In this document: positions 41,011 through 49,902 of the stretch, piece by piece
How positions within the stretch are numbered: the first letter of the stretch is position 1
Layout of the letters: every line of letters starts with the position of its first letter
Program-made: the position numbers and the translations under genes
NCBI RefSeq assembly: GCF_950023065.1
Contig: NC_088679.1
Location: forward strand, 62,558,001 to 62,622,000
Direction of reading: 5' to 3'
Length of the DNA: 64,000 nucleotides
Origin: Planococcus citri
Lineage: Eukaryota > Arthropoda > Insecta > Hemiptera > Pseudococcidae
The notes under the pieces: generated by a model
What the model was told of the DNA's origin: nothing
Databases searched by the model: none
The model's input: only the letters and a program-made list of their open reading frames with translations

Positions 41011-41385
41011 AAGTATTCTTTTATTTGTGTTTTGAGGTTTTTTTTTGCAGGTTTGATACAGTCGACTGTTGGAAGTGTTTCAGTCGTGAACAATTTTCTG
41101 TATTGGAGAGGAAGAGGTTTTTGCAAGCAGATTGAAACGTGAATTTGTGACTCCAATGATGACGTAGAAATTTTGTGTGATTATTTTGAGGATACAGATT
41201 GTTGGAATGAATTTGATTTGATTTTTGAAGGATAAAATGTGCTTCGGAAATTAGCGATGGAAAGAAGAAAATAAATAATGGAATTGATTTGATTTGAATT
41301 CGGATTGTGTTATGAACTTATTGATTACAAAATGGCAAACAGCTTTTTGTTCCTTGTTTTTTTTTTTTTTTTTTTTTTGAACGAT

Positions 41386-41400
41386 ATACTTACGACTGGA
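41386..41400 (+). repeat. LINE target-site duplication, left copy
   Basis: ATACTTACGACTGGA is repeated exactly at 47171-47185, and the LINE lies between the two copies. Confidence 0.95.
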
Positions 41401-41616
41401 GTTCGGAAAGATTAGCTAGTGTAACCAGTCGTGCATTGCCGCGTTCAGATATCGAATCGTGTTGATATCAGATAAAAGTGTAGTGTAACGAGTGTAACAA
41501 GTTATCATTGTGTACATGGTCTGTGCTGTACAGTATACAACTCGTTTTTTCTAGTACTATTTATCAAAAGCAGTAACCAGCGTAGATTTGTTCAATTTTA
41601 CGCATCTTTTAATATA

Positions 41617-42339
41617 ATGGGCCTGCCTCCGAATTTTGCTGACGATTTCGCGAAATTGATGGGAGATGTATCAGGTATTAAATCATCTGTTGAGAAGATT
41701 CAGACTGACGTTGATAAAATAATAAGTGACATTCAAAACCTCCAGTCAACAACTAATGATCATAAAAACAGATTACAAGATTTGGAAGAAGAAAACAGTG
41801 AGTTATGGAATAAAATTGAAGAAATGGAGCAGTATAGCCGTAAAAATAACATTATAATTAATGGTATTCCATACCAGGAGGACGAAAATCTCCACACCAT
41901 AATAAAAAACTTGGGCGATAAACTCGAAACTAATGTATCTGAAGGTGATATAAATGCCACTCACCGTCTTCCTACCAAAAAAAGAGGACAGATCCCGCCA
42001 ATTATCGTAAGACTGAATAAAAGATCAGTGAAAGATCAAATGATCAGAAAATCCAGAGAGAAAAGGATCAATTCATCGGACTTGGATTTCAGCCAGCAAC
42101 CTCCGAGACCAATTTACGTTTCCGAGCATTTGACTAGTTTTTCGATGTCACTGCTCTCAAAGGGAGTAGAGTTGAAGAAGAAGAAGCTTATCGCTGGAGC
42201 TTGGAGTAATGATGGAAAAATATTCATTCGTCCGAAAGAAAATGACAAGCCGATACAAATTACCCAGGAGGACCAACTAGCAAAATACGAACATAAGAAA
42301 GGACAGGCGAAGCAGACTGCCAAATCCAAACATAAGTGA
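41617..42339 (+). CDS. LINE ORF1: coiled-coil RNA-binding protein
   Basis: The frame encodes 240 residues. Heptad-like Leu/Ile spacing over about residues 20-85 (SSVEKIQTDVDKIISDIQNL, LEEENSELWNKIEEME) predicts a coiled coil for trimerisation. The region after SRKNNIIINGIPYQEDENLH resembles the RRM-like and C-terminal domains of L1-type ORF1 proteins, including the ATHRLP block. The C-terminus is Lys-rich, suiting nucleic-acid binding. The role is a ribonucleoprotein chaperone for the element RNA. ORF2 starts 60 bases after its stop, in another frame. Confidence 0.85.
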   Translation: MGLPPNFADDFAKLMGDVSGIKSSVEKIQTDVDKIISDIQNLQSTTNDHKNRLQDLEEENSELWNKIEEMEQYSRKNNIIINGIPYQEDENLHTIIKNLGDKLETNVSEGDINATHRLPTKKRGQIPPIIVRLNKRSVKDQMIRKSREKRINSSDLDFSQQPPRPIYVSEHLTSFSMSLLSKGVELKKKKLIAGAWSNDGKIFIRPKENDKPIQITQEDQLAKYEHKKGQAKQTAKSKHK

Positions 42340-42399
42340 AAGTATAATGCCGAACTCAACCGTATTGGGCCCATTAAAGCTTGGTCGGCGAGGGCTTTA

Positions 42400-43280
42400 A
42401 TGACCAAACCCCCCACCCAAATAAGCTTTGATTGTACTTCTCATACCTCAAAAATTCATCACGATACAGAAATTCTTCTCAAAACAAAACGTACCAAAAA
42501 TAGTCTCAAATCTACTCAAGTAGCTTGCATTGCCACTCTGAACGTAAGAACCCTAAAAAGTCAGGAAACTCTGGTAGAACTAGAAAGAGCTTTTGAAAAA
42601 TCTGAGATTGACATCTTGGGGTTAAGTGAAATAAGGAGAGAGGGGGAAAGAATAATAGAAACAAACTCACAAAACCTATTCTGTTACATTGGATATGACA
42701 AAGGTCAAAGAGGCGTAGGTTTCTTGATAAAAAATAATTGGAAAGGAAAGCTGGTGGAATTTAGGGGTATATCTGATAGAATCGCGATTGCTAAATTCAA
42801 AACTAGTCCTCACTCAGCTCTCAGCATCATACAGGTATATACCCCCACTTCAACCTCAAGTGAAGAAGATATAAACCTATTTTACTGCCAGCTTTCAGAT
42901 GTGATAAGTGACCAAACTCAGATTAAAAACCAAAGGATAGTTGTTATAGGAGATTTCAATAGTCAGGTTGGACAGAGATGCTTAGAAGAAAAAAATATAG
43001 TAGGACCCTATAATTATGGAAAAAGAAATCAAAGAGGGCAAAAATTTGTAAATTTTTGCGAAGAGAATAGATTGAAAATTCAGAACACTTTCTTTAAAAA
43101 ACCTATGAGCAAAAGATGGACTTGGTTATCTCCAAACAATGAATACAAAACTCAGATAGACTTTATCTTAACTCAAAATAATGTAAAAGCCCTAAATTGT
43201 GAAGTTGATTTCAAATTTCAGTTTCATTCCGACCACAGAGTGGTTAAATGCAAGGTACTTCTGTCATCCTCTAGAACAAA
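42400..43280 (+). CDS. LINE ORF2, N-terminal part: APE-type endonuclease
   Basis: This part holds the apurinic-like endonuclease that nicks the target for reverse transcription. Visible motifs in order: ATLNVRTL, DILGLSEIRREGE, GVGFLIKNNW, VVIGDFNSQVG and, near the end, FHSDHRVVKCK, which correspond to the Asn, Glu, Asp/Asn and His catalytic positions. The wording (LNVRTL, LGLSEIR) is of the RTE clade. The frame runs on to 43332 inside the inserted transposon but those residues are not LINE sequence. The native protein continues at 45022. Confidence 0.9.
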
Positions 43281-45019
43281 CCCGATTAGCGCTGATGGCA
43301 AATTATTTTGCCATTGCCAAAAAGTGTACTAATGGCAAAAAAATGGTTAGCGTATGGCAAAGCTCCAGCCAATGAGCGTGCAGCATTACAGCTTTGCCAT
43401 TATGGCAAAAGGTTGGTCTTTGACATTGAATGGCAAAGTAATGGCAGTTTTTTGGCATTATTATTTTTACCATTTGGTGGCAGTTTTTTGGCGATTATAT
43501 TTCAGAACTTAATTTTCAAAAATTAAAATGAGGGGGTTGGAAGGTGCAATTCTGATTTTTGTTTTGCGATCTGTCATATATACACTTCGAAGGATTTTTT
43601 CAGCTCATCTCTTCCTACGAAAAATCCCTGAACTATTTACCTACCTAACGGGGATTCGAACCTGGGTCCCTACAATTCCTAACCAGATGCCCTAACCACT
43701 ACACTATGCCTACACTATTATGGTAAGGGCGTTAAAAGAATATATTTGTTTGTCATCGCGTTGTAATGTTTTAAATTTTCATTATGGTACTACTGGGTGA
43801 ACTAAGTGATATGCCCTGCCCTCGGATTTTTGAAATTTTGATGAAACATTATTGGGTACCTTTAAAAACAATGTCGGACCCAAAAAAATTTCCCTCGCCC
43901 CATCCCCTTGTCCACAATGGCAAAAAAACGATTTTTTAAAAGAAAAAATCATTCTTTCAACAAGTTTTGATCAAAGAAATTTGAATTCATTGGGAAGGGA
44001 AGGGATTGCCCAAAAATTGAATTTTTTTGTGAAAATGCTTCATTATGGCGTATTTATTCCATGCAACCTTTCCGATCAAGGCGTAAATAGCGCTACAATG
44101 AAGCATTTTTCACGAAAAATTCAATTTTTGGGCAACCTCCTTCCTCAATGTGGCCCTTAGGAAAGTCAACTGCAAATCTAACTTCATATTCGTATTCAGC
44201 GGGTTCGATTCATGAGATAACCATACCCATATTGTTAATCTACTTTTGCCCAAAATTGGGGGAGGGGCCAGAGGGGGTGTCTATTGGCTCAAATTGAGGT
44301 ATTCAAGAAGTTATTCTACTACTTTTAGTGGCCTTCACGCGAAATTTCAAAGCTATATCACATCACTGGCAGTACATTTCGCTTTTTTGAAGGTGTCACG
44401 ACACACAAAACACATTTTTGAGTGTTTTTCAAGTTTTTAAAGATTACCCACTTGGAGAAAAAATTTGAAAAAAATTTCAATTTCAAATTTACATGTAGGT
44501 AGTACCTAGACCTACTCATGCACGTATATCCTTGGAAGAAAAAAATGTCGTGTGCTTGAATTAAGTTTGGAGATGTGGGGGTTCAAATTTTTTTTTGTCC
44601 ATATCTCTCCCCTGCGAGGTCAAAAATTGTTGAAAAAATTCCTGTGGCTAGACTCATGTCTTCTCTGGATATTTTAGGTGAATTCAAAATTTTTTGTTCA
44701 AGACTCATTCAAGTATATGATTTTTTTTCTGAAAAAATCGTTTTTTTGCCACGGTTTCGTCAATGTTGGCAAATTTTTGTCAAAACTAGCATAAACAGAG
44801 TGTCATCTGTTCTGCAGCGATTCTCAAAAGTGCCATTGTTGGCAATTTTGTCATATTTTCCATTTTAATCCAAGTTTTACCACTCTTTTGCCAATAATGT
44901 CAAAATATTGGCAAAAGCTTGGCAAAAGTATTGGCAAAATTATTCCATTTTCATTTTGCCAACCATTTGCCAAAAAAGTGACAAATGGCAATTTTAGAAT
45001 TGCCATTGCGCTAATCGGG
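43281..45019. mobile_element. 1.74-kb TIR element nested in LINE ORF2
   Basis: The ends are CCCGATTAGCGC and GCGCTAATCGGG, a perfect 12-bp inverted repeat extended by a nearby TGGCAA/TTGCCA. The flanks are ...ACAAA and AACTTT..., compatible with a 2-bp AA duplication. Removing 1739 plus 2 bp puts both halves of ORF2 in one frame. The two subterminal regions (about 230 bp on the left, 180 bp on the right) hold many copies of TGGCAA/TTGCCA, possible transposase-binding sites. The interior is non-coding and carries a SINE at 43612-43754, so the element is non-autonomous. The superfamily is unknown to me. Confidence 0.88.
43612..43754 (-). mobile_element. tRNA-derived SINE, copy 2, inside the nested TIR element
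   Basis: On the minus strand an A-box-like TAGTGTAGTGG (43696-43706) and a B box GGTTCGAATCC (43652-43662) lie in sequence homologous to 18244-18392. Between the boxes GGTTAGGGCAT and AGGGACCCAGGTTCGAATCC are shared exactly. Confidence 0.78.
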
Positions 45020-45021
45020 AA

Positions 45022-47098
45022 CTTTGTCAAAAAATCAGCCAATAAAGAAAAATCTAGGATAGAACTAAGAAACAGAGAGCTCTATGGAAGTGAGCTGAAT
45101 AACTTATTGACAGGAACGAATATAACCAGTAATAATGATGTAGATGCTGATTTCAATTTTATTACAAACCAAATTCTTCAAGCAACAGATAATCTTCCCA
45201 AAATCAAAAGAAGTAACAAAAAATACAATAGTCTCCCTGAACACATAATTAATTTAATTGAAAATAGAGAATTATTGAAGAAAAGAAGAAATAAAAATTC
45301 AAAGAACAATATAGAATTTAATCTGATGTGTAAATTGGTGAGAGCCCAGCTTCGTAAATTCAATTCGGAAAAAAATAACAAGATGATAGGTGAAATATTG
45401 GAAACAACAAAAAGTACAAAAACTATACGTAAAAGTCTAACTATGGGTAAGAATTGGACTCCATGTCTACTTAACGAAACAGGAACTAAAACATATGATC
45501 GTCTCAAAATCAATGAGGTTGCCACAAAATTCTATTCTGGCTTATATAATGGGAATCCAAGCTATGCTCAATCTCTAAAGACTCTGGAGAATCAAAGACT
45601 GGAAGAAAAGGTGCCTCCATTTATTCGGGAAGAAATAGATTTAGTGATTAAAAAATTGAAATATGGAAAAGCAGCAGATCCTAATGGAATCACAAACGAA
45701 CAAATTAAGTATGGGGGTGAAAAATTGAGGGAAAACTTGTTAATATTGTTCAATAAAATTCTGGAAAAGCAACAAACCCCAAGTCCTTGGAAAAACTCCA
45801 ATATCATCCTGATTTTCAAAAAAGGAGACAGAAAGAAAATTGAAAACTACAGACCAATAAGCATTAGCAATACCATAGGAAAAATATTCTCATCAGTTTT
45901 AAATAATAGGCTCAAAAATATCCTAGAAAGTCAACAACCTATGGAACAGGCAGGTTTTAGAAAGGGTTTTTCAACCACTGACCATTTACATGTTTTAAAC
46001 CATATCATTGAAAAGAGTAATGAGTACCAACTAGAAATTTACCTACTATTTATAGACTATATAAAAGCCTTTGATTCTCTAGAACACGAGTTCATGATTG
46101 ATGCACTAATTAATCAAGGTGTGCCTATCATGTATGTGAAAATGATTATAGAACTTTACTCAGAACTGAAGGCAAGAATAATTACAGAAATGGAAGGGGA
46201 ATATTTTGATGTGGGAAAAGGAGTAAAACAAGGGGATCCTCTCTCGTCACTGTTATTTATCTCCTCTTTGGAAGAAATTTTTCGCAAATTAAACTGGGAG
46301 AAAAAAGGAATTGTTATAGATGGGTCCTACCTGAGTGAGTTGAGATTTGCAGATGATGTTGTTCTTTTTGCAAGTAGCATATCCCAACTACAATGTATGG
46401 TTGAAGAACTCAATAATGAGGGGAAAAAAGCTGGTCTACATATAAATTTTGGCAAAACAAAACTATTAACCAATTCAAAAAATAACACTACCTTACAGAT
46501 TGATGGTCAAAAAATAGAAGGTGAAAAAGAAATTATTTATCTAGGACAACAGATAAACATAGGAGGTTTTAGTGAAGGGAGGGAGATCCAAAGAAGAATA
46601 ACACTATCATGGAATAAATTTTGGTCATTAAAACACATCTTCAAGGGGCCCTTTACAGAAAACCAAAAAAGTATAATCTTTAACTCATGTATTGAACCAG
46701 TTATGACTTATGGAGCACAAACGTGGGCAGCTGATAAAAAATCTCTAAACAGAATTCGGACCACACAAAATCGAATGGAACGATCTATTTTGAACTTAAA
46801 ATTGAGGGATAGGGTAAAGTTGAAATTTATTAAATCCAGACTAAAATACAATAAAGATTTGGCCAAAGAGGTCAGAAAGAAAAAATGGAAATGGGCTGGC
46901 CATGTTGCAAGGAGCAGCTCACTGAGATGGACCCATCGGGTGACCTTTTGGCAGATGTATGGGAAAAGAAATCAGGGCAGACAGAAAATGAGATGGAGAG
47001 ACGACATATGCAAACTTCTTCAACACAGCCACTTCCACAGAATAGCTGAGAACAGAAGAGAATGGATACGGTTGGGGGAGGCCTATGCTCTTACTTAG
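45022..47098 (+). CDS. LINE ORF2, C-terminal part: reverse transcriptase
   Basis: Joined to 42400-43280 this gives 986 codons including stop in a single frame. RT motifs are complete: WKNSNIILIFKKGDRKKIEN, YRPISISNTIGKI, QAGFRKGFSTTDHL, FIDYIKAFDSLEHEFM (motif A with Asp), KGVKQGDPLSS (motif B) and LRFADDVVLFA (motif C with the catalytic DD). The C-terminal region (NRMERSILNLKLRDR, KKWKWAGHVARS, RWRDDICKL) is characteristic of RTE elements. The open frame starts upstream at 44888 only because the nested element happens to be open there. Confidence 0.92.
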
Positions 47099-47151
47099 GG
47101 CCATGGCAGTGTTATAATTTAAGATTGTTAATACTGCTGTAAAATAAAGGC

Positions 47152-47170
47152 TATTATTATTATTATTATT
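47152..47170 (+). repeat. (TTA)n tail of the LINE
   Basis: The short trinucleotide tail follows AATAAAGGC and ends at the right target duplication. Confidence 0.85.
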
Positions 47171-47185
47171 ATACTTACGACTGGA
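47171..47185 (+). repeat. LINE target-site duplication, right copy
   Basis: Exact second copy of ATACTTACGACTGGA. Confidence 0.95.
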
Positions 47186-47529
47186 AAAAAATCGATAATC
47201 AAAATTGTTGGAGAGTGAAGAAGCGAGCTTTTTTGTACGTTGGGGATGGGGGGGGGGGGTGTGTGTGTGTGATGGAAGAAGATGAATTCGCTTGATGAAA
47301 TAATAGGTTTGTTTTTTTACCCGGATTCCCAAAAATCTGGTTTTTGGACGTTTTTTAAATCTCTTTTTTAAATACTTTTTAGATCCCCACCATAAACTTT
47401 TAAAACATGTCTTCTCTCTTCAAGTAAAATCCAAAATCCATTTTCAAAAGCTACTATCCTAGCAGATTCTCGTGGATTTTAAACCTGCCAAAATCCAGAT
47501 TCTCGAAAATCTGCCAAAATCCGTTTGCA

Positions 47530-48200
47530 AAATAGTTGAACTTCTTTGATAAAAATTTCAAAAAAATACTTGCTTTTTGCTAAACTTGCCAGTCTTCCTT
47601 TTCAGCAAAAATGCTCACTTTTTAGAAAAATTGCTACCAAGTCTCCTTTGTTTTTTCTTAAAGTCATCCAAAAATCTCTCCTTTTTGCCAAAATTGGCCA
47701 AAAAGTAATATTTTTCGCTGATAATTGTCAAAAATTTCTGCTCTTGCAAAAAATGTTGGAGTCTAGCATTTTGTCAATTTTATTATCAAAAATTCTCGCA
47801 TTTCAGCTAAAATGTTGAAATGTTTCGTTTCTTCGCCAAAAATTTCCAAGCCCTGTCCGTTGCTAAAATTATTGTCGAAGTCTCCTTTTCTGCCAAAAAT
47901 GGTAAAGCCTCGTATTTTGTCTAAATTGCCAAAAAGTTTTGTTTTTTGTCAAAAATTAAAATTACCGAAAATTGTGGTTTTTTTGCTAGAATTTCAAGAA
48001 GACCTTTTTCTTTTCCAAAAATTGTCCTAATATGTCGTTTTTTCCAGAAATTTCTAAAAAGCTCATTTTTTTTGCTGAAATTGTCCAAAGTTTCGCTTTT
48101 TTCCATAAATTGCGGAAATTTTCATTTTGTTTGCAAAAATTGTGAGAAAGCTCGCTTTTTTTAATCAAAAAGTTGCAACGTGAGTTCCTGATTTTTGCTA
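47530..48200. repeat. Degenerate minisatellite, array B
   Basis: Units of about 30-40 bp such as AAAATTGCCAAAAAG plus TCTCGCTTTTTT continue the pattern seen at 36.1-37.0 kb. The frames listed on both strands are artefacts of the repeat. Confidence 0.65.
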
Positions 48201-48413
48201 AAATTGTACAAGTGTCAGTTGAGTTCTATTTTTAGATTCTAATAATTAAAAACGAAAAGTTCTGTTTTTTTTTGTTTTTTTTTTTTTTGATATGTATTTG
48301 AATTTGTCACTTTCTGGTTATTCTTTCAAGTTTTTTCAGTTACTAAAGTTCTTAAAAAAAAAAAAGTAGCTCTCAGCTCTGCAGTTTTCCAAAAAAATAA
48401 CATAAAATCTGTC

Positions 48414-48885
48414 CAGGGATGAAAAGCTAGCCGAAAGCTGAAGCCATTTTTTTTGGCTTTTTCAAAGGCTTTTTTGCAGAATTGAATTCTCTAAATTCAG
48501 AAGAAACAAAAAAATGAAAAAATTTCATACAATATTTTATTTTAATGCGATTTAATGAAATGAAAAAAAAAGAAAATAATTCTAGCAATGAATATTCTCC
48601 ACTATCACTAATTAGTAATTATGAAATTAATGTACCGGATCTAATTTTTAATCTCCTTTATTTTGTAAATTGGTGGTGTATCAGCTGAAAGTTTAAAGTC
48701 AAAAGCTTAATGCCTAATGAAATATAGCTGAAAGCTGTTAAATTGAAAACATAAGGGAAAGCCATCGGAAGCCAAAAGTTTGGCTAAAGCAAGCCTTAAA
48801 AATCGAGAAAGCCAAAAGTTTCAATTTTGAAATTTTAAGCTAGAAGCCAAAAGCTGGAGTTTTATTTTAAGGCTTTTCATCCCTG
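48414..48885. mobile_element. hAT-type MITE with exact 8-bp target duplication (472 bp)
   Basis: Terminal inverted repeats CAGGGATGAAAAGC are flanked by perfect 8-bp repeats AATCTGTC (48406-48413, 48886-48893). The interior is non-coding and rich in AAAGCTGAAGCC and AGCCAAAAG variants. It is a different family from the 8.3-kb MITE. Confidence 0.93.
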
Positions 48886-48899
48886 AATCTGTCCAATGA

Positions 48900-49758
48900 A
48901 ATTTTAGTTTTACTGTCAACTCCATACTTAAATTTTTTAATTAAGTAGAACCTTATCAAATCGCTGGAGAAATACTGTTGAGGAATATCGACAGAGACAG
49001 ATTTTGGAAAAATACTGCGTAATGAGTCGAGTAGGTCAGTAACATGTTATGAAAACTCATTTACATAATATGCTGAAGTTCATTTGAGTGGGATTTTGGA
49101 ATATTTTAGAGAAACTGCAATCTCCAAAATACCTTTGAAGGCTCCAGAATGACTCAAAGTCGCTTCCAATCGATCTAATGAGTTTCAAAATGTGAGATTT
49201 ACCAAATGTTAGCTTTCAAAATTTAATTGGATAACATTTTGTTAGAAATTGTAATTTTGAAATTGTTCTAGAGGCTCGATGAGCTGCTTGGAAACCGCTT
49301 CCGATCAATTTTGAAGCCCAAATGTAGGCTACGTGATAACAATTTTCAATCTTTTAGCTCGATTAGATGGAATTTAGATTTTTTCCCCTTTTTGATGGCC
49401 CAAATTTGATTTTCAAAAATTCGCTCGAGTTCGAAAACTGAGCATTAATTGTTGAAATTTTGGTGAGTGGAGTATTTCAAGTGCTCCTTCAATCAGTTGA
49501 AAACTGTTTTAGAGCTGATATCGAGGTGCATAAGGTTTTAGAAAGAAGTTCAGGCTTGATTTCTGTTTATAGTTATACGTAATTTGTACCAAATTCCTAT
49601 AAAAATAATTGGTTATACTTTCCCTTTAGTTAATTCGATAAAAAAAAAAATGATCACCTATTAGAGCCATCGTGCCATTGTTCTTGCATTCAAGCAATTA
49701 GATTGCATCACCAACTACAGAAACATGTAAAGTGAAATATTGCCCTGAGTGTCTCTCA
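48900..49758. other. Intergenic, with a GGAGGCTCC-family fragment
   Basis: About 49120-49470 resembles the right arm of the 26.3-kb fold-back element (GAGGCTC, then CCCCTTTTTGATGGCCCAAA). Nothing else was seen. Confidence 0.45.
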
Positions 49759-49890
49759 GCCTGGGTAGCTCAGAGGATAGAGTGTTAGGAAAACGTTACG
49801 GCTGCTTATCGTTACGTATGACGTAGTAATACGATTTCGATGCGGCGTTTCACACCCTAAAAGTCCAGGGTTCGAATCCCTGTCCAGGCA
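49759..49890 (+). tRNA. tRNA-like gene with a 59-nt insertion in the anticodon loop
   Basis: The acceptor stem GCCTGGG pairs with TCCAGGC (one G-U), the D arm is GCTC-AGAGGATA-GAGT, and the T arm is a perfect CAGGG-TTCGAAT-CCCTG. The anticodon stem TTAGG/CCTAA is perfect but separated by 66 nt instead of 7, leaving a 59-nt insertion at the place of tRNA introns. Five Ts follow at 49898-49902, a Pol III stop. The arms resemble tRNA-Lys, but the expected U33 and Lys anticodon are not in the usual place, and a loop TTCACAC at the 3' side would read CAC. It may be an intron-containing tRNA, a pseudogene or a SINE founder. Confidence 0.6.
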
Positions 49891-49897
49891 AAAAAAA

Positions 49898-49902
49898 TTT
49901 TT
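49898..49902 (+). terminator. Pol III terminator T5
   Basis: Five Ts start 8 bases after the tRNA-like 3' end. Confidence 0.55.

Larger units (their letters stand above)
40317..41400 (+). other. sfl 3' UTR and downstream flank
   Basis: AT-rich non-coding sequence with poly(A) signals listed separately. It ends at the LINE insertion target. Whether the transcript ends before or after the LINE cannot be decided from sequence. Confidence 0.5.
41401..47170 (+). mobile_element. Full-length RTE-like LINE with a nested DNA transposon
   Basis: The element starts GTTCGGAAAG directly after the target duplication and ends in AATAAAGG and a (TTA)n tail, the short-repeat 3' tail typical of RTE elements, instead of poly(A). 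It contains a 216-bp 5' UTR, ORF1 (41617-42339) and ORF2 (42400-43280 plus 45022-47098). Without the 1741-bp insert the element is about 4.03 kb with two open frames, so it was intact when hit. The perfect 15-bp duplication and open frames indicate a young insertion. It lies in the same orientation as sfl, 1.08 kb beyond its stop codon. Confidence 0.93.

Noticed and set aside
43281..45019. Nested element as a spliced intron of LINE ORF2
   Set aside because: The ends are not GT-AG (CCCGAT...ATCGGG) and are inverted repeats, so insertion explains it better.
44888..45021. Apparent ATG start of the reverse transcriptase ORF
   Set aside because: These codons belong to the nested transposon end. 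The native frame comes from 43280 upstream.
45178..45525. 115-residue minus-strand ORF
   Set aside because: It is antisense to the LINE reverse transcriptase, a shadow frame.
46919..47332. 137-residue minus-strand ORF
   Set aside because: It runs antisense to the ORF2 C-terminus and through the (TTA)n tail. The Asn and Pro/His runs are microsatellite translation.
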